A DNA stretch of 64,000 nucleotides from Changshengia sp963803165 (GCA_963803165.1 CAWDLK010000006.1:192489-256488); one strand, 5' to 3'. Shown: positions 26,361-35,449, numbered from the stretch's first letter. Notes: generated by a model not told the origin, from the letters alone. Numbers and translations: made by a program.

Positions 26361-29039
26361 ATGCCGCCCCCCGCCAGCCGGTCGCCGTGGCCCCTCGTCG
26401 GTCGGCACGAGGAGCTGGCCCTGCTCACCCGCGAGCTGGACCGCCCCGCCTCGTGCGGCGTGATCATCTCGGGCGCGCCCGGGGTCGGCAAGACCCGGCT
26501 CCGCGCTGAGGCGCTCAGCCGGCTCCGCCGCGATGGCTGGCTGGTCCGCGAGGTCACCGCGACCATCGCCGCGGCGACCATCCCCTTCGGGCCCCTCGCG
26601 CCGCTCCTCCCCGAGGCGCTCTCGCTCACGCCCCTCGACGTGCTGCGCCAGAGCGTGCGCGAGCTGCGCCATGAGCGCGGCAACGGGCGGATGGTGGTCT
26701 CGGTCGACGACGCCCAGTTCCTCGACGCCGCCTCCGCCGCGCTCCTGCATCAGCTGGCGAGCACCCAGACCGCCTCGCTGCTGCTCACCGCGCGTTCCGG
26801 GGAGGCCCTCCCCGACCCGATCATGGGGCTCCGCAAGGAGCGGGCGATCGGCTGGATCGAGCTCCAGCCGCTCTCCCGGACCGAGGTGGAGGCGCTTCTC
26901 GGGCAGGTGCTGGACGGTCACCTCGACTCCGGGACCCGTCACCAGCTCAGCCGGCTGAGCCAGGGCAACGCCCTCTTCCTCCACGAGCTGGTCGAGATCG
27001 GGCTCAGCTCCGGGGCCCTGGCCGAGAGGGACGGGGTGTGGCGCTGGGAGGGTGAGCAGGTGGCGGCGGGCGGCCCGCTGGAGGCGATCGAGCAGCGGCT
27101 CCGTCCACTCTCCCTGCCGCAGCGCGAGGCCGCCGAGGCGGTGGCCCTCGCCGAGCCCCTCCCCCTCGACGTGCTGGAGCGCCTGGCGGCGCCCGCGGTC
27201 ATCCGCGACCTCGAGGCGGCCGGCGTCATCAGCACCGGGACGGTCTCCGAGAAGTACCGCCGGCGCTGGCTGGTGCGCCTCGCCCACCCCCTCTACGCCG
27301 AGGCGCTCCGGGGCGGCCTGACCCCGCTGCGGAGGCGGGAGCTGCTGGGGCGGCTCGGAGACGCGCTGGAGGCGACGCCGCTGCGCAGGGGTGACGATCC
27401 CAGCCGGCTGGCCATGGTCCGGCTGGAGGCCGGCCAGCCGGTTCAGGCCGCCACCGCGCTCGCCGCCGCCCGCTGGATGCTCGGCTCGGGCCGCTTCGAC
27501 ACCGCCGAGGCCCTGGCTCGGGCGGCCGTCGACGCGGCGGGCGGCCTGCCCGCCGAGATCGCCCTCTCGCGTGCGCTCACCGGGCTGCGCCGGCCCGAGG
27601 AGGCGCAGCTGATACTCGACGCCGCCCGTCCCTCCGGGTCGGACCAGGTGGCCGAGCTCGCGCTCGCCAGCGCCCAGAACCTCCACTTCGCCCTGGGCCG
27701 GGCGGAGCGCGCCCTCGAGGTGCTCGCCGAGGCCGCCGCCGTCCTCCCGGAGGGGGTTCCCGCCCACGATCTCGCCGTCACCCGGGCGCTCTTCGAGTTC
27801 GCCGCAGGCCGCCTGGACGTCGCCGAGGGGCTGAGCCTCGCCGTCAGCGAGGACCTCCGTGCCCCGCTCGAGGTGCGCATCGGGGGCATCGGGGTGCGCG
27901 GCCTCGCGCTCGCCTTCTCGGGCCGGCCGCTCCAGGCGGTGGCGGTCCTCGACGCCGGGACGCAGCTCCTCCGCGACAGCCCCGACCTGCTCACCACCCG
28001 CTCCAACCTCCTCAGCGGGCGCTGGAACGCGCTCTGGTTCGCGGGGATGATCTCCGACGCCGGGCGGCTGGCCGAGGAGATCCACGATCGGCTCGTCGAG
28101 GACAGCCTCGAGCCGCTCCGCGGTTACTGGACGGGGCTGGTGGGCTGGTCCGCCCTGCTCTCCGGGAGGACCCGCACGGCGAGGTCGTGGCTGGAGGAGG
28201 GGGTCGCCATCTGCCACCGGTACATGGCCGCTGGTGGCCACCTGGTCGCCCTCGAGGGGGTCCTCGCCCAGGCGGCCAGCCTCTGCGGGGACACCCGCCG
28301 GGCCGAGACCGCGCTCGCCTCGGCTCGCTCGGCGGTCGCCGCCCCGGCCACCGAGCTGCCCTGGGTCGACCTCTGCGAGGCGTGGGTCCTCTGGGCTCAG
28401 GGGGAGGGCGCGAGGGCCGCGGCCGCCGCGCTCCGCGCGGCCGAGGGCTGGCGCGAGGCCGGATTCACCTCCACCGAGGCGTGGGCGCTCCACGACGCGG
28501 CCCGTCTCGGCGACCTCTCCGGGGTCGCCCGCCTGGAGCTTCTCGCCGGGCGCTGCGAGGGGGCGCTGATCCCCGCCCTCGCCGCCCACGCCCGGGCGCT
28601 CCGTGACGCCGACGCCCCCGGCCTGGAGCGGGCCTCCGCCGAGTTCGAGCGGATGGGGATGACGCTGATGGCCGCCGAGGCCGCGGCGGTGGCCGCCGAG
28701 GCCCACCGGGTCTCGGGGACGGCCAACCGGGCCCGGGTGCCGGCGCTGCGCAGCGCCGCCCTGGCGGCGGACTGCGAGCAGACCCGCTCGCCCGCCCTCG
28801 ATCGCGTCTCGACCAGCGGGAGCCTCACCCACCGCGAGCTCCAGGTGGCGCGGGTCGCCTGCGGGGGGACCAGCAGCGCCGACATCGCCGCCCAGCTCGG
28901 CCTCTCGGTGCGCACCGTCGAGAACCACCTCCAGCAGGCGTACTCCAAGCTCGGGGTGAGCTCGCGCGCCGAGCTGGCCATCATGCTGGGCGGGGTGCGC
29001 GACCGGCCGGTCCCACTGAGTACCGCTCGCCGGCACTGA
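26361..29039 (+). CDS. Large LuxR-family ATP-binding transcriptional regulator (LAL/MalT-like)
   Basis: Regulator of about 892 residues. An AAA/STAND-like ATPase with Walker A SGAPGVGKTR near the N-terminus and Walker B VVSVDDAQFL is followed by a long helical, TPR-like region, then a C-terminal LuxR HTH (HRELQVARVACGGTSSADIAAQ to RAELAIMLGG). Such proteins switch on target operons after binding an inducer. ATG at 26361 is chosen because CACAAT (26341-26346) lies 14 bases before it; GTG at 26349 is the alternative. A GAGTACC motif cluster overlaps the 3' end. Confidence 0.88.
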   Translation: MPPPASRSPWPLVGRHEELALLTRELDRPASCGVIISGAPGVGKTRLRAEALSRLRRDGWLVREVTATIAAATIPFGPLAPLLPEALSLTPLDVLRQSVRELRHERGNGRMVVSVDDAQFLDAASAALLHQLASTQTASLLLTARSGEALPDPIMGLRKERAIGWIELQPLSRTEVEALLGQVLDGHLDSGTRHQLSRLSQGNALFLHELVEIGLSSGALAERDGVWRWEGEQVAAGGPLEAIEQRLRPLSLPQREAAEAVALAEPLPLDVLERLAAPAVIRDLEAAGVISTGTVSEKYRRRWLVRLAHPLYAEALRGGLTPLRRRELLGRLGDALEATPLRRGDDPSRLAMVRLEAGQPVQAATALAAARWMLGSGRFDTAEALARAAVDAAGGLPAEIALSRALTGLRRPEEAQLILDAARPSGSDQVAELALASAQNLHFALGRAERALEVLAEAAAVLPEGVPAHDLAVTRALFEFAAGRLDVAEGLSLAVSEDLRAPLEVRIGGIGVRGLALAFSGRPLQAVAVLDAGTQLLRDSPDLLTTRSNLLSGRWNALWFAGMISDAGRLAEEIHDRLVEDSLEPLRGYWTGLVGWSALLSGRTRTARSWLEEGVAICHRYMAAGGHLVALEGVLAQAASLCGDTRRAETALASARSAVAAPATELPWVDLCEAWVLWAQGEGARAAAAALRAAEGWREAGFTSTEAWALHDAARLGDLSGVARLELLAGRCEGALIPALAAHARALRDADAPGLERASAEFERMGMTLMAAEAAAVAAEAHRVSGTANRARVPALRSAALAADCEQTRSPALDRVSTSGSLTHRELQVARVACGGTSSADIAAQLGLSVRTVENHLQQAYSKLGVSSRAELAIMLGGVRDRPVPLSTARRH

Positions 29040-29084
29040 GTACCCAAGACCTCCGCGGCCCGCGGGTGGGTACAGCGGTACTCA
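29017..29084. promoter_or_regulatory. Cluster of GTAC-centred inverted repeats
   Basis: TGAGTACCGC (29017-29026) is the exact complement of GCGGTACTCA (29075-29084). Between them lie TGAGTACCC (29037-29045, containing the LuxR stop) and GGGTAC (29068-29073). Four related sites in 68 bases, just upstream of the -10 box of the next small gene, look like an operator array. Confidence 0.45.
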
Positions 29085-29119
29085 TGACATCTCCCCCATG
29101 GCTTCCTAGCCTGGGCCGC

Positions 29120-29314
29120 GTGAACCGGGAGACGGCGCTCGCGACGCTGAGCCCGGCATACGCGGAGGCCCTGCGATTGCGGGACGAGGGCGCCGACAAC
29201 GCCGCCATCGCAAGCCGGCTGGAGCTGCCGGTGGAGGCGGTGCCCAACCTGCTGGAGTTGGCCCAGGCCAAGCTCGACACCCTGCTGGTCCTACCCGCCG
29301 GGGAGGTCGACTGA
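29120..29314 (+). CDS. Small helical protein, HTH-like
   Basis: Protein of 64 residues from a GTG start seven bases after TAGCCT (29107-29112), fitting a leaderless transcript. The sequence is all-helical and contains LRLRDEGADNAAIASRLELPVEAV, an HTH-like segment at about residues 17-40, followed by a helix ending in AKLDTLLVLPAGEVD. It may be a small DNA-binding or sigma-region-4-like protein. It follows the LuxR regulator and its operator-like cluster. An alternative GTG lies upstream at 29066. Confidence 0.55.
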   Translation: MNRETALATLSPAYAEALRLRDEGADNAAIASRLELPVEAVPNLLELAQAKLDTLLVLPAGEVD

Positions 29315-29315
29315 G

Positions 29316-29471
29316 ATGGCGAGACAGGACGGCGGAGACGCCCCGAGGGGGGGGACGGACGCTCCGGGCTGGGGGTTCCTCGTCGCCACCGCGGTCGGGA
29401 CTGTCGGAGGGCGCAACCGGGAAGGGGGGCGGAGCCCTGACCGCCAGGGGTTGCGACATCCGCGTATGTGA
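29316..29471 (+). CDS. Very small hypothetical protein
   Basis: A 51-residue frame opening with ATG at 29316, one base after the preceding stop. It is Gly/Arg/Asp-rich with a short hydrophobic middle (GWGFLVATAVGTVGG), perhaps one membrane-touching helix. No family is recognised and the coding evidence is weak. Confidence 0.3.
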   Translation: MARQDGGDAPRGGTDAPGWGFLVATAVGTVGGRNREGGRSPDRQGLRHPRM

Positions 29472-29556
29472 ACTGAGTTGTGTGAGGCCACCCCGCCGCG
29501 GTAGCCTCCGTCGGTCGCCCATCGCAAGAGTTCGATAAAGGAGTCAAGTACCTGAA

Positions 29557-30087
29557 ATGCCTGCACAGATAGGTGGAAAGACCTACTCCAACGGCCAGCT
29601 GCTCATCGGTGGCGGCCTGATCCTCGCGCTGATCAACTGGTTCATCCCGTGGTGGTGGGGCTACTCGTCCAGCTACACCGGATCGTCCGAGTTCGGCATC
29701 GCAGGCGGGAGCTACAGCGGCGGGACCAGCGGCTTCGGCCTCTGGTCCGGCATCCTCGGCTTCATCGTCCTGCTCGTCCTGATCGCGCTGTTCGCGCTCC
29801 GGACCTTCGCACCCCAGGTGGTGCCTGCGCTCCCGTTCGCCGACTGGATGATCTACGGGGTGGGCGGCGTGTTCATCCTGCTCATGGTCGTGCTGTTCCT
29901 CACCTATGCCGGGGGCGCCAGCTACAGCGGCGCTGGCTACAACTTCAGCGCGGGCATCTCGATCGGCTTCTTCGTGGGGCTGATCACCGCCGCGGCGGTG
30001 GCGGTCGGCGCGTGGCTCAGCAAGACCGACCCGCAGCCGGCGACCGCGCCGCTCAACTTCAACCAGGCCCCGCCGGCGGGCCAGTAG
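29557..30087 (+). CDS. Hypothetical four-helix membrane protein
   Basis: Protein of 176 residues with four transmembrane helices near residues 14-34, 61-82, 98-118 and 132-154. Loops are Gly/Ser/Tyr-rich (SSSYTGSSEFGIAGGSYSGG near 37-56), and a Pro-rich tail follows. No polar motif suggests a transport or catalytic role. ATG at 29557 is preceded by AAAGGAG at about 29536-29542, the clearest Shine-Dalgarno in the region, with a rather long spacing of 14 bases. Confidence 0.75.
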   Translation: MPAQIGGKTYSNGQLLIGGGLILALINWFIPWWWGYSSSYTGSSEFGIAGGSYSGGTSGFGLWSGILGFIVLLVLIALFALRTFAPQVVPALPFADWMIYGVGGVFILLMVVLFLTYAGGASYSGAGYNFSAGISIGFFVGLITAAAVAVGAWLSKTDPQPATAPLNFNQAPPAGQ

Positions 30088-30116
30088 AGCCTTCGACGCA
30101 GGCGAGCGACACCGAG

Positions 30117-30144
30117 GGCCGCCGTCCCCGACGGGGCGGTGGCC
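30117..30144 (+). terminator. GC-rich hairpin upstream of the his operon
   Basis: GGCCGCCGTCCCC can pair with GGGGCGGTGGCC, with a short loop, about 30 bases after the membrane-protein stop. No T-run follows. It probably separates that gene from hisZ. Confidence 0.4.
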
Positions 30145-30223
30145 TTCGGCCCTCGCCGTGAGGCGCAATCAGTTCAACGGCGCCGTCCGCATCGTTTCGC
30201 CTCAACGCGGGGCGGCGCCTGTC

Positions 30224-30229
30224 TAGACT
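30224..30229 (+). promoter_or_regulatory. -10 box of the his operon promoter (leaderless type)
   Basis: TAGACT, eight bases before the hisZ ATG at 30238. No attenuator-like leader peptide with His codons is visible, and the short distance leaves no room for one. Confidence 0.45.
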
Positions 30230-30237
30230 TCGCCCCT

Positions 30238-31494
30238 ATGAGCCCCCAGCAGAGTGCGGCGCGGGGCCGCGCGGGCGGCTTCGCCGATTGGATCGGCGCG
30301 GCGGCCCAGCGCCGTCGGTCCGTCACCGAGGCCTTCCTCGACACCTTCGCCGCCTGGGGCTACGAGTACCTCTCGACCCCGCTGGTGGAGCCCCTCGAGA
30401 CCGTGGCCGCGGGGGTCGGAGGCGGCCTGCAGACGCAGCTGTTCCGCTTCATGGACGCCGACGGCAGCCTGCTCGCCCTGGTCGGGGAGCGCACCGTCAG
30501 CGTCGCCCGGGTGGTCGCCTCCCAGCTCCAGGAGGTGCCGCGGCCGCTCCGCCTCTGCTACGCGGGGCCGGTGCTCTTCAACCGGCCTCCGCTGGGCGGC
30601 CGGCGCCGGGAGGCGATGCAGGCGGGCTGCGAGCTGATCGGGCACGCCGGCCTGGCCGCGGACGCGGAGTGCATCGCCGTCGCCGCGGCCGCCCTGAGCC
30701 GCGCCGGGATCGCGGGCGTGCAGATCGACGTCGGGCACGCCGACTTCGTCCCCTCCCTCCTCGACTCCGCCGGGCTCGACGCCGCATCGCGTGCGCGGGT
30801 GGCCGCCGCGCTGCGGGGCCGCGACCTGGTCGCCGTCGAGGACGCCCTGAGCGGGACCGCCGTCGGCGACGCCGAGCGGGAGCTGCTGCTCGCCTTCCCC
30901 ACCCTGCGCGGAGGGCGGGAGATCCTGGATACCGCCGGGGCGCGGCTCGCCGATCCCCGCCCCCGCCGGGTGCTCGCCGACCTCGGCGAGCTCTGGGAGG
31001 TGCTCGACCGCCACGGCGTCGCGGCGAGCGTCCACCTCGACCTCGGCGCGGTGCGCGACTGGGAGTACTACACGGGGCCGACCTTCGAGCTGTTCAGCGC
31101 GGACCTCGGCTTCCCGCTCGGCGCCGGCGGCCGCTACGACCGGCTCCTCGCCGCCTTCGGCACGGAGGCTCCGGCGACCGGCTTCGTCCTCCACGTCGAC
31201 CGCTGCTGCGACGCCCTGCTGCGCGGCTCGGGCGAGAGCGGGGGCACGGACGTGCTGCGGCTCGGCTACGCCGCGGTCCGGGCGCGGGAGGCCGCCGCGA
31301 TGGCCGGCCGTCTCCGCCAGGCCGGCATCGCCGTTGCCCTCGACCTCGAGCCGGCGGGGCGCGACGGCGAGCCACGGCCCGAGGAGGGGGCGGCACACCT
31401 CGGCGACGATGGCGCACTCCGCTGGCGCCACCGGGGTGAGGACGGCAGCGGGATCGAGGCGCTGATCGCCGCGCGCAGCGAGGCCTCCGGGTGA
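30238..31494 (+). CDS. hisZ: ATP phosphoribosyltransferase regulatory subunit
   Basis: HisRS-like paralogue of 418 residues that joins short HisG to form the active, histidine-inhibited first enzyme of histidine synthesis. Class II synthetase motifs are recognisable: a motif 2 region LRLCYAGPVLFN, then REAMQAGCELIG, and the HisZ-typical DWEYYTGPTFELF followed by GAGGRYDRL. The tRNA-binding domain of a true HisRS is absent. ATG at 30238 is chosen because of the -10 box and because the longer frame extends into low-quality shadow sequence. First gene of a ten-gene overlapping run. Confidence 0.88.
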   Translation: MSPQQSAARGRAGGFADWIGAAAQRRRSVTEAFLDTFAAWGYEYLSTPLVEPLETVAAGVGGGLQTQLFRFMDADGSLLALVGERTVSVARVVASQLQEVPRPLRLCYAGPVLFNRPPLGGRRREAMQAGCELIGHAGLAADAECIAVAAAALSRAGIAGVQIDVGHADFVPSLLDSAGLDAASRARVAAALRGRDLVAVEDALSGTAVGDAERELLLAFPTLRGGREILDTAGARLADPRPRRVLADLGELWEVLDRHGVAASVHLDLGAVRDWEYYTGPTFELFSADLGFPLGAGGRYDRLLAAFGTEAPATGFVLHVDRCCDALLRGSGESGGTDVLRLGYAAVRAREAAAMAGRLRQAGIAVALDLEPAGRDGEPRPEEGAAHLGDDGALRWRHRGEDGSGIEALIAARSEASG

Positions 31495-32147
31495 GCGGCG
31501 GGCTGCGCCTCGCCCTGCCCGCGGGGGCGCTCTTCGAGGACGCCTGCCGGCTGCTCGCCGACGCCGGGGTCACGGATGTCGACCCCAGCCGATTGGACCG
31601 TCAGCTCAGGGTGGTGACCGCGACGGCCACCGTGGTCAAGATGCGGCCCACCGACGTCCCGGTGTACGTCGAGATGGGCGCCTGCGACGCCGGCATCGTG
31701 GGCAAGGACATCCTCTGGGAGTCCCCCCGCGACTGCTACGAGCTGGTCGACCTGCGTTTCGGCGCCTGCCGCCTGGTGCTGGCGGCGCCGCGGGGCTCCC
31801 CGCTCGCCGAGGGGCGCTTCCCCCAGGCGCTGCGCGCCGCAACCAAGTACCCGGTGGCCGCCCGCGGCTTCTTCGACTCGCTGGGGCTGGCGGTCGAGCT
31901 GATCAAGCTGCACGGGTCGGTCGAGCTGGCCCCCGCCATGGGCCTCGCCGACTGCGTGGTCGACATCACCGCCACCGGGCGGACCCTCACCGCCAACCAC
32001 CTGGTCGAGGTGGCCGAGGCGGGCCGTTCCACCGCCCGGCTGATCGCCAACCAGGCCTCGCTCAAGACCCGGAGCGAGGCGGTGAACCAGCTGGCCGCCG
32101 CCCTGCGCCGCACCGTGGCCGCGGCGGCGGCCGGGAGGGCGCGGTGA
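31491..32147 (+). CDS. hisG: ATP phosphoribosyltransferase, short form
   Basis: Catalytic subunit of the first step of histidine biosynthesis, joining ATP and PRPP. At 218 residues it is the short form that lacks the C-terminal regulatory domain and depends on HisZ, which lies directly upstream. Typical motifs are MRPTDVPVYVEMGACDAGIVGKD (about 45-67) and the PRPP loop ADCVVDITATGRTL near residue 149. GTG at 31491 overlaps the hisZ stop by four bases. Confidence 0.93.
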   Translation: MSGGLRLALPAGALFEDACRLLADAGVTDVDPSRLDRQLRVVTATATVVKMRPTDVPVYVEMGACDAGIVGKDILWESPRDCYELVDLRFGACRLVLAAPRGSPLAEGRFPQALRAATKYPVAARGFFDSLGLAVELIKLHGSVELAPAMGLADCVVDITATGRTLTANHLVEVAEAGRSTARLIANQASLKTRSEAVNQLAAALRRTVAAAAAGRAR

Positions 32148-33478
32148 TCCCCGAGCTCCGATCCCCGACCCCGGAGGAGTGGCGCGCCGAGGTGCGTGCC
32201 GAGCGTCTCAGCCCGGCCCCGCTCCTCGACGCGGCGACCGCCGGGCCGCTGGCCCGCTGGTTCGAGCTCCCTGTCAGCGCCGAGCGGGTGGTGCGCACCA
32301 TCCTCGACGAGGTCGCGCTCGAAGGCGACGCGGCGGTGCGGCGCTGGACCGAGAGGCTGGACCGGGTCGACGTCCCCACGGCGCGGGTCCCGGCCGCGGC
32401 GATCTCCCGCGCTTGGGAGGCGACCGACCCCGCGGTGCGCGACGCGATCGCGGCCGCGGCGGCCCGGCTGCGGGCGGTCCACGAGCACCAGCGCGACGAG
32501 CAGGTCCGCGGCACGGTCAGCGCCCTCCTCCGCCCCCTGCCACTCCGCCGGGTCGGCTGCTACGTCCCGGGTGGGCGGGCGGCCTACCCCAGCACGGTGT
32601 TGATGAACGTGATCCCCGCCCAGATCGCCGGGGTCGGGGAGATCGCCCTGACCTCGCCGCCCGGCCCGAGCGGCGAGGTCCACCCGCTGGTGCTCGCCAC
32701 CGCCCACCTGCTCGGCGTGTCCGAGGTCCACGCCGTCGGCGGCGCCCAGGCGATCGGCGCCCTGGCCCACGGCACCGCGAGCATCGCCCAGGTGGACAAG
32801 ATCACCGGCCCCGGCAACCTCTTCGTGACCCTCGCCAAGCGCGCGGTCTACGGCGAGGTGGGGATCGACGGCGTGGCGGGTCCGAGCGAGATCGTGGTGA
32901 TCGCCTCCGCCGGCGCGGATCCCCGACTGGTCGCCGCCGACCTGGTCTCGCAGCTCGAGCACGACCCGCTCGCCTGGGCGGTGTGCATCACCGACTCCCC
33001 GGCACTCGCCGCCGCGGTGCGCGCGGCCTTCTCGGAGGAGGCGGCTTCGGCCGCGCGGAGCGGGATCATCGCCGCCGCTGCCGGCCGCCACGGCGCCGTG
33101 GTCGTCGTCCCGACCCTGGACGAGGCGCGGCGGCTCGCCGACGAGTTCGCCGCCGAGCACCTCTCCCTCCAGGGCGAGGCCGCGGAGGCGCTGCGCGACC
33201 GGCCCCACGCCGCGGCCGCCGTCTTCGTGGGCCGGCGCTCCCCGGTCTCGATGGGGGACTACATCGCGGGGCCCAACCACACCCTGCCCACGGGGGGGGC
33301 CGCCCGCCACCGCGGGCCCCTCTCGGTCATGGACTTCCAGCGCTGGCAGTCGGTCGTCGAGCTCTCCGCCGAGGAGTTCGACGGCCTGGCCCCGGTCGCC
33401 TGCACCCTGGCCGCCGCCGAGGGGCTGCGCGGGCACGAGCGGGCGATCCGGCTGAGGATGGAGGATGGGGTCCGATGA
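32144..33478 (+). CDS. hisD: Histidinol dehydrogenase
   Basis: Zinc enzyme of 444 residues that oxidises histidinol to histidine in two NAD-dependent steps. Clear motifs: GCYVPGGRAAYPSTVLMN near residue 143-160, KITGPGNLFVTLAK, and DGVAGPSEIVVIA. The active-site Glu-His is in AEHLSLQ. GTG at 32144 overlaps hisG by four bases and its stop overlaps hisB (ATGA). Confidence 0.95.
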   Translation: MIPELRSPTPEEWRAEVRAERLSPAPLLDAATAGPLARWFELPVSAERVVRTILDEVALEGDAAVRRWTERLDRVDVPTARVPAAAISRAWEATDPAVRDAIAAAAARLRAVHEHQRDEQVRGTVSALLRPLPLRRVGCYVPGGRAAYPSTVLMNVIPAQIAGVGEIALTSPPGPSGEVHPLVLATAHLLGVSEVHAVGGAQAIGALAHGTASIAQVDKITGPGNLFVTLAKRAVYGEVGIDGVAGPSEIVVIASAGADPRLVAADLVSQLEHDPLAWAVCITDSPALAAAVRAAFSEEAASAARSGIIAAAAGRHGAVVVVPTLDEARRLADEFAAEHLSLQGEAAEALRDRPHAAAAVFVGRRSPVSMGDYIAGPNHTLPTGGAARHRGPLSVMDFQRWQSVVELSAEEFDGLAPVACTLAAAEGLRGHERAIRLRMEDGVR

Positions 33479-34083
33479 GCGAGAGCGGTGCCGGCGCCCC
33501 GGCGCGGCGGGTGGCCACCGAGACGCGGGTGACCAAGGAGACGCGGATCGAGGTCGAGGTCGACCTCGACGGCGGCGGCAGCGCCGCGATCGACGTCCCG
33601 CTGCCGTTCTTCCGCCACATGCTGGAATCCTTCGTCAAGTACAGCGGCATGGAGGTCCGGCTGCGGGGCGCCGGCGACATCGACGTCGACGCCCACCACC
33701 TGGTGGAGGACTGCGGTCTGGCCCTGGGCGCGGCGATCAGCCGGGCCCTTGGGGACCGCGCCGGCATCCGCCGCTTCGGCCACGCCTACGCGCCGCTCGA
33801 CGAGTCCCTGGTGCGCTGCGTGGTCGACTACTCCAACCGTCCCCACCTGGAATGGGAGATGGCCGCGCTGAAGGGGCGGATCAACGACTTCGACGTCACC
33901 GTGCTCCACGAGTTCGTGCAGGCCCTGGCCCAATCAGCGGGGATCAGCCTCCACGTCGACCTGATCCGGGGCACCAACCTGCACCACGTCGCCGAGGCCG
34001 CCTTCAAGGCCCTGGGCCTGGCCACCCGGGAGGCACTGGCGGTGGTGGGGCGGGGCGTCCCCTCCACCAAGGGACTGCTCTGA
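33475..34083 (+). CDS. hisB: Imidazoleglycerol-phosphate dehydratase
   Basis: Mn-dependent dehydratase of 202 residues, the stand-alone form without the N-terminal histidinol phosphatase. The metal-site motifs DAHHLVEDCGLALG and HHVAEAAFKALG are intact, and FFRHMLESFVKYSG is as in the family. No histidinol-phosphatase gene lies in the operon, so that activity must come from elsewhere. Confidence 0.95.
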   Translation: MSESGAGAPARRVATETRVTKETRIEVEVDLDGGGSAAIDVPLPFFRHMLESFVKYSGMEVRLRGAGDIDVDAHHLVEDCGLALGAAISRALGDRAGIRRFGHAYAPLDESLVRCVVDYSNRPHLEWEMAALKGRINDFDVTVLHEFVQALAQSAGISLHVDLIRGTNLHHVAEAAFKALGLATREALAVVGRGVPSTKGLL

Positions 34084-34727
34084 TGGTGCGCGTCGCCGTC
34101 GTGGACTACGGGGTCGGCAACCTGCGCAGCGTCGAGCGGGCGCTGGAGCGGGCCGGAGCCGAGGTGGTCATCACCCCCGATCCCGCGGTGGTGGCCGCCG
34201 CCCAGGGGGTGGTGCTCCCCGGCGTCGGCGCCTTCGCCCCGGCGGCGGCTCTGCTGCTCGGCTCCGGGCTCGGCGACGCGGTCCGCGCGGCGGCGGCGAG
34301 CGGCCGCCCGGTGCTCGGCGTCTGCCTCGGCTTCCAGCTGCTCTTCGACGCCAGCGAGGAGGGGGAGGGGGGCTCGGGTCTGGGCCTGCTGCCGGGGCGG
34401 GTCCGGCGCATCGAGGCGGCCCCCCTCAAGGTGCCCCAGATGGGCTGGAACCGGCTGCGGCTGCGGCGGCCCGCGGCGCTCACCGCCGGCATCGAGGACG
34501 GCGCCTGGTGCTACTTCGTCCACTCCTACGCCGCGGACGCCGACCCCGGCGACATCGTCGCCACCGTGGAGTACGGCGGCGAGATCGTCGCCGCCTGCGA
34601 GAGGGGCCCGGTCAGCGGCACCCAGTTCCACCCCGAGAAGAGCGGGGCGGCCGGGCTGCGCATCTATGCCAACCTGGTGGCCGCCTGCGCGGGTGAGCGG
34701 AGGCCGGCAGAGCCGTCGCTCACGTGA
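34083..34727 (+). CDS. hisH: Imidazole glycerol phosphate synthase, glutamine amidotransferase subunit
   Basis: Amidotransferase of 214 residues that feeds ammonia from glutamine to HisF. The catalytic triad is visible: Cys in GVCLGFQLLF (near residue 82), and His and Glu in GTQFHPEKSG. The opening VDYGVGNLRSVERAL is typical. ATG at 34083 shares a base with the hisB stop; hisA overlaps its end. Confidence 0.95.
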   Translation: MVRVAVVDYGVGNLRSVERALERAGAEVVITPDPAVVAAAQGVVLPGVGAFAPAAALLLGSGLGDAVRAAAASGRPVLGVCLGFQLLFDASEEGEGGSGLGLLPGRVRRIEAAPLKVPQMGWNRLRLRRPAALTAGIEDGAWCYFVHSYAADADPGDIVATVEYGGEIVAACERGPVSGTQFHPEKSGAAGLRIYANLVAACAGERRPAEPSLT

Positions 34728-35449
34728 TCGTCATCCCCGCCGTCGACATCCGGGGCGGACGCTGCGTCCGCCTCATCCAGGGGGACTACGCGCGCGAGCA
34801 GGTGTACGAGGACGACCCGAGCGTGGTCGTCCGCCGCCTGGTGGAGAGCGGCGCCCGTCGCATCCACATGGTCGACCTGGACGCCGCCCGCGGTCAGGCG
34901 GACGCCGCCTCCGCGGAGGCGGCGCGCCGCGTCCTCGAGGCCGCGCGCGAGAGCGGGGTCGAGGTCGAGGTGGGGGGCGGCGTCCGCACCCTGGAGGCTG
35001 CCGAGCGCTGGCTGGGGGCCGGGGCCACCCTGGTCGTGCTGGGCAGCCTGGCCGTGCAGGAGCCCGCCGCCGCCGAGGCGATCTGCGCCGCCCTCCCCGG
35101 GCGCTGCCTGGTGTCGCTCGACGTGCGCGGTGACGTGGCCCAGGCTCAGGGGTGGACCGAGGGGGCCGGCAGCGCCGGCGGTCACGTGGAGCGCTGGGCG
35201 ACCTGGCCGCTGGCCGGCCTGGTCCGCACCGACGTCGACCTCGACGGGATGCTGGGCGGCCCCGATGTGGGCGGGCTGGCGGAGACGGTGCGGTCCTTCC
35301 CCGGACCGGTGATCGCCGCCGGCGGGATCAGCAGCGTCGACGACATCGTCCGCTGCGCCGAGGTGGGAGCGGCCGGCGCCATCGTCGGCCGGGCTCTCTA
35401 CGAGGGCAGCTTCGACCTCCGCGCGGCGGTGCTGCGGTTCGCGCCATGA
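34724..35449 (+). CDS. hisA: ProFAR isomerase
   Basis: TIM-barrel isomerase of 241 residues that opens the ribose of ProFAR to PRFAR. The catalytic Asp8 is in IPAVDIRGG, and the phosphate-binding Gly motifs GGGVRT and AAGGISSVDD follow. The region around GWTEGAG near residue 144 is normal for HisA. A bifunctional PriA cannot be ruled out by eye. GTG at 34724 overlaps hisH by four bases. Confidence 0.93.
   Translation: MIVIPAVDIRGGRCVRLIQGDYAREQVYEDDPSVVVRRLVESGARRIHMVDLDAARGQADAASAEAARRVLEAARESGVEVEVGGGVRTLEAAERWLGAGATLVVLGSLAVQEPAAAEAICAALPGRCLVSLDVRGDVAQAQGWTEGAGSAGGHVERWATWPLAGLVRTDVDLDGMLGGPDVGGLAETVRSFPGPVIAAGGISSVDDIVRCAEVGAAGAIVGRALYEGSFDLRAAVLRFAP

Noticed and set aside
25992..29036. 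A 1014-residue open frame on the minus strand, antisense to the LuxR-type regulator
   Set aside because: High GC at third positions keeps antisense frames open. Its translation is His/Gly/Arg/Pro-rich without domain structure, while the plus-strand protein has complete ATPase and HTH motifs.
30139..30237. An earlier hisZ start and a His leader peptide for attenuation
   Set aside because: The frame upstream of 30238 has no His run and lies before the -10 box; the leader is too short.
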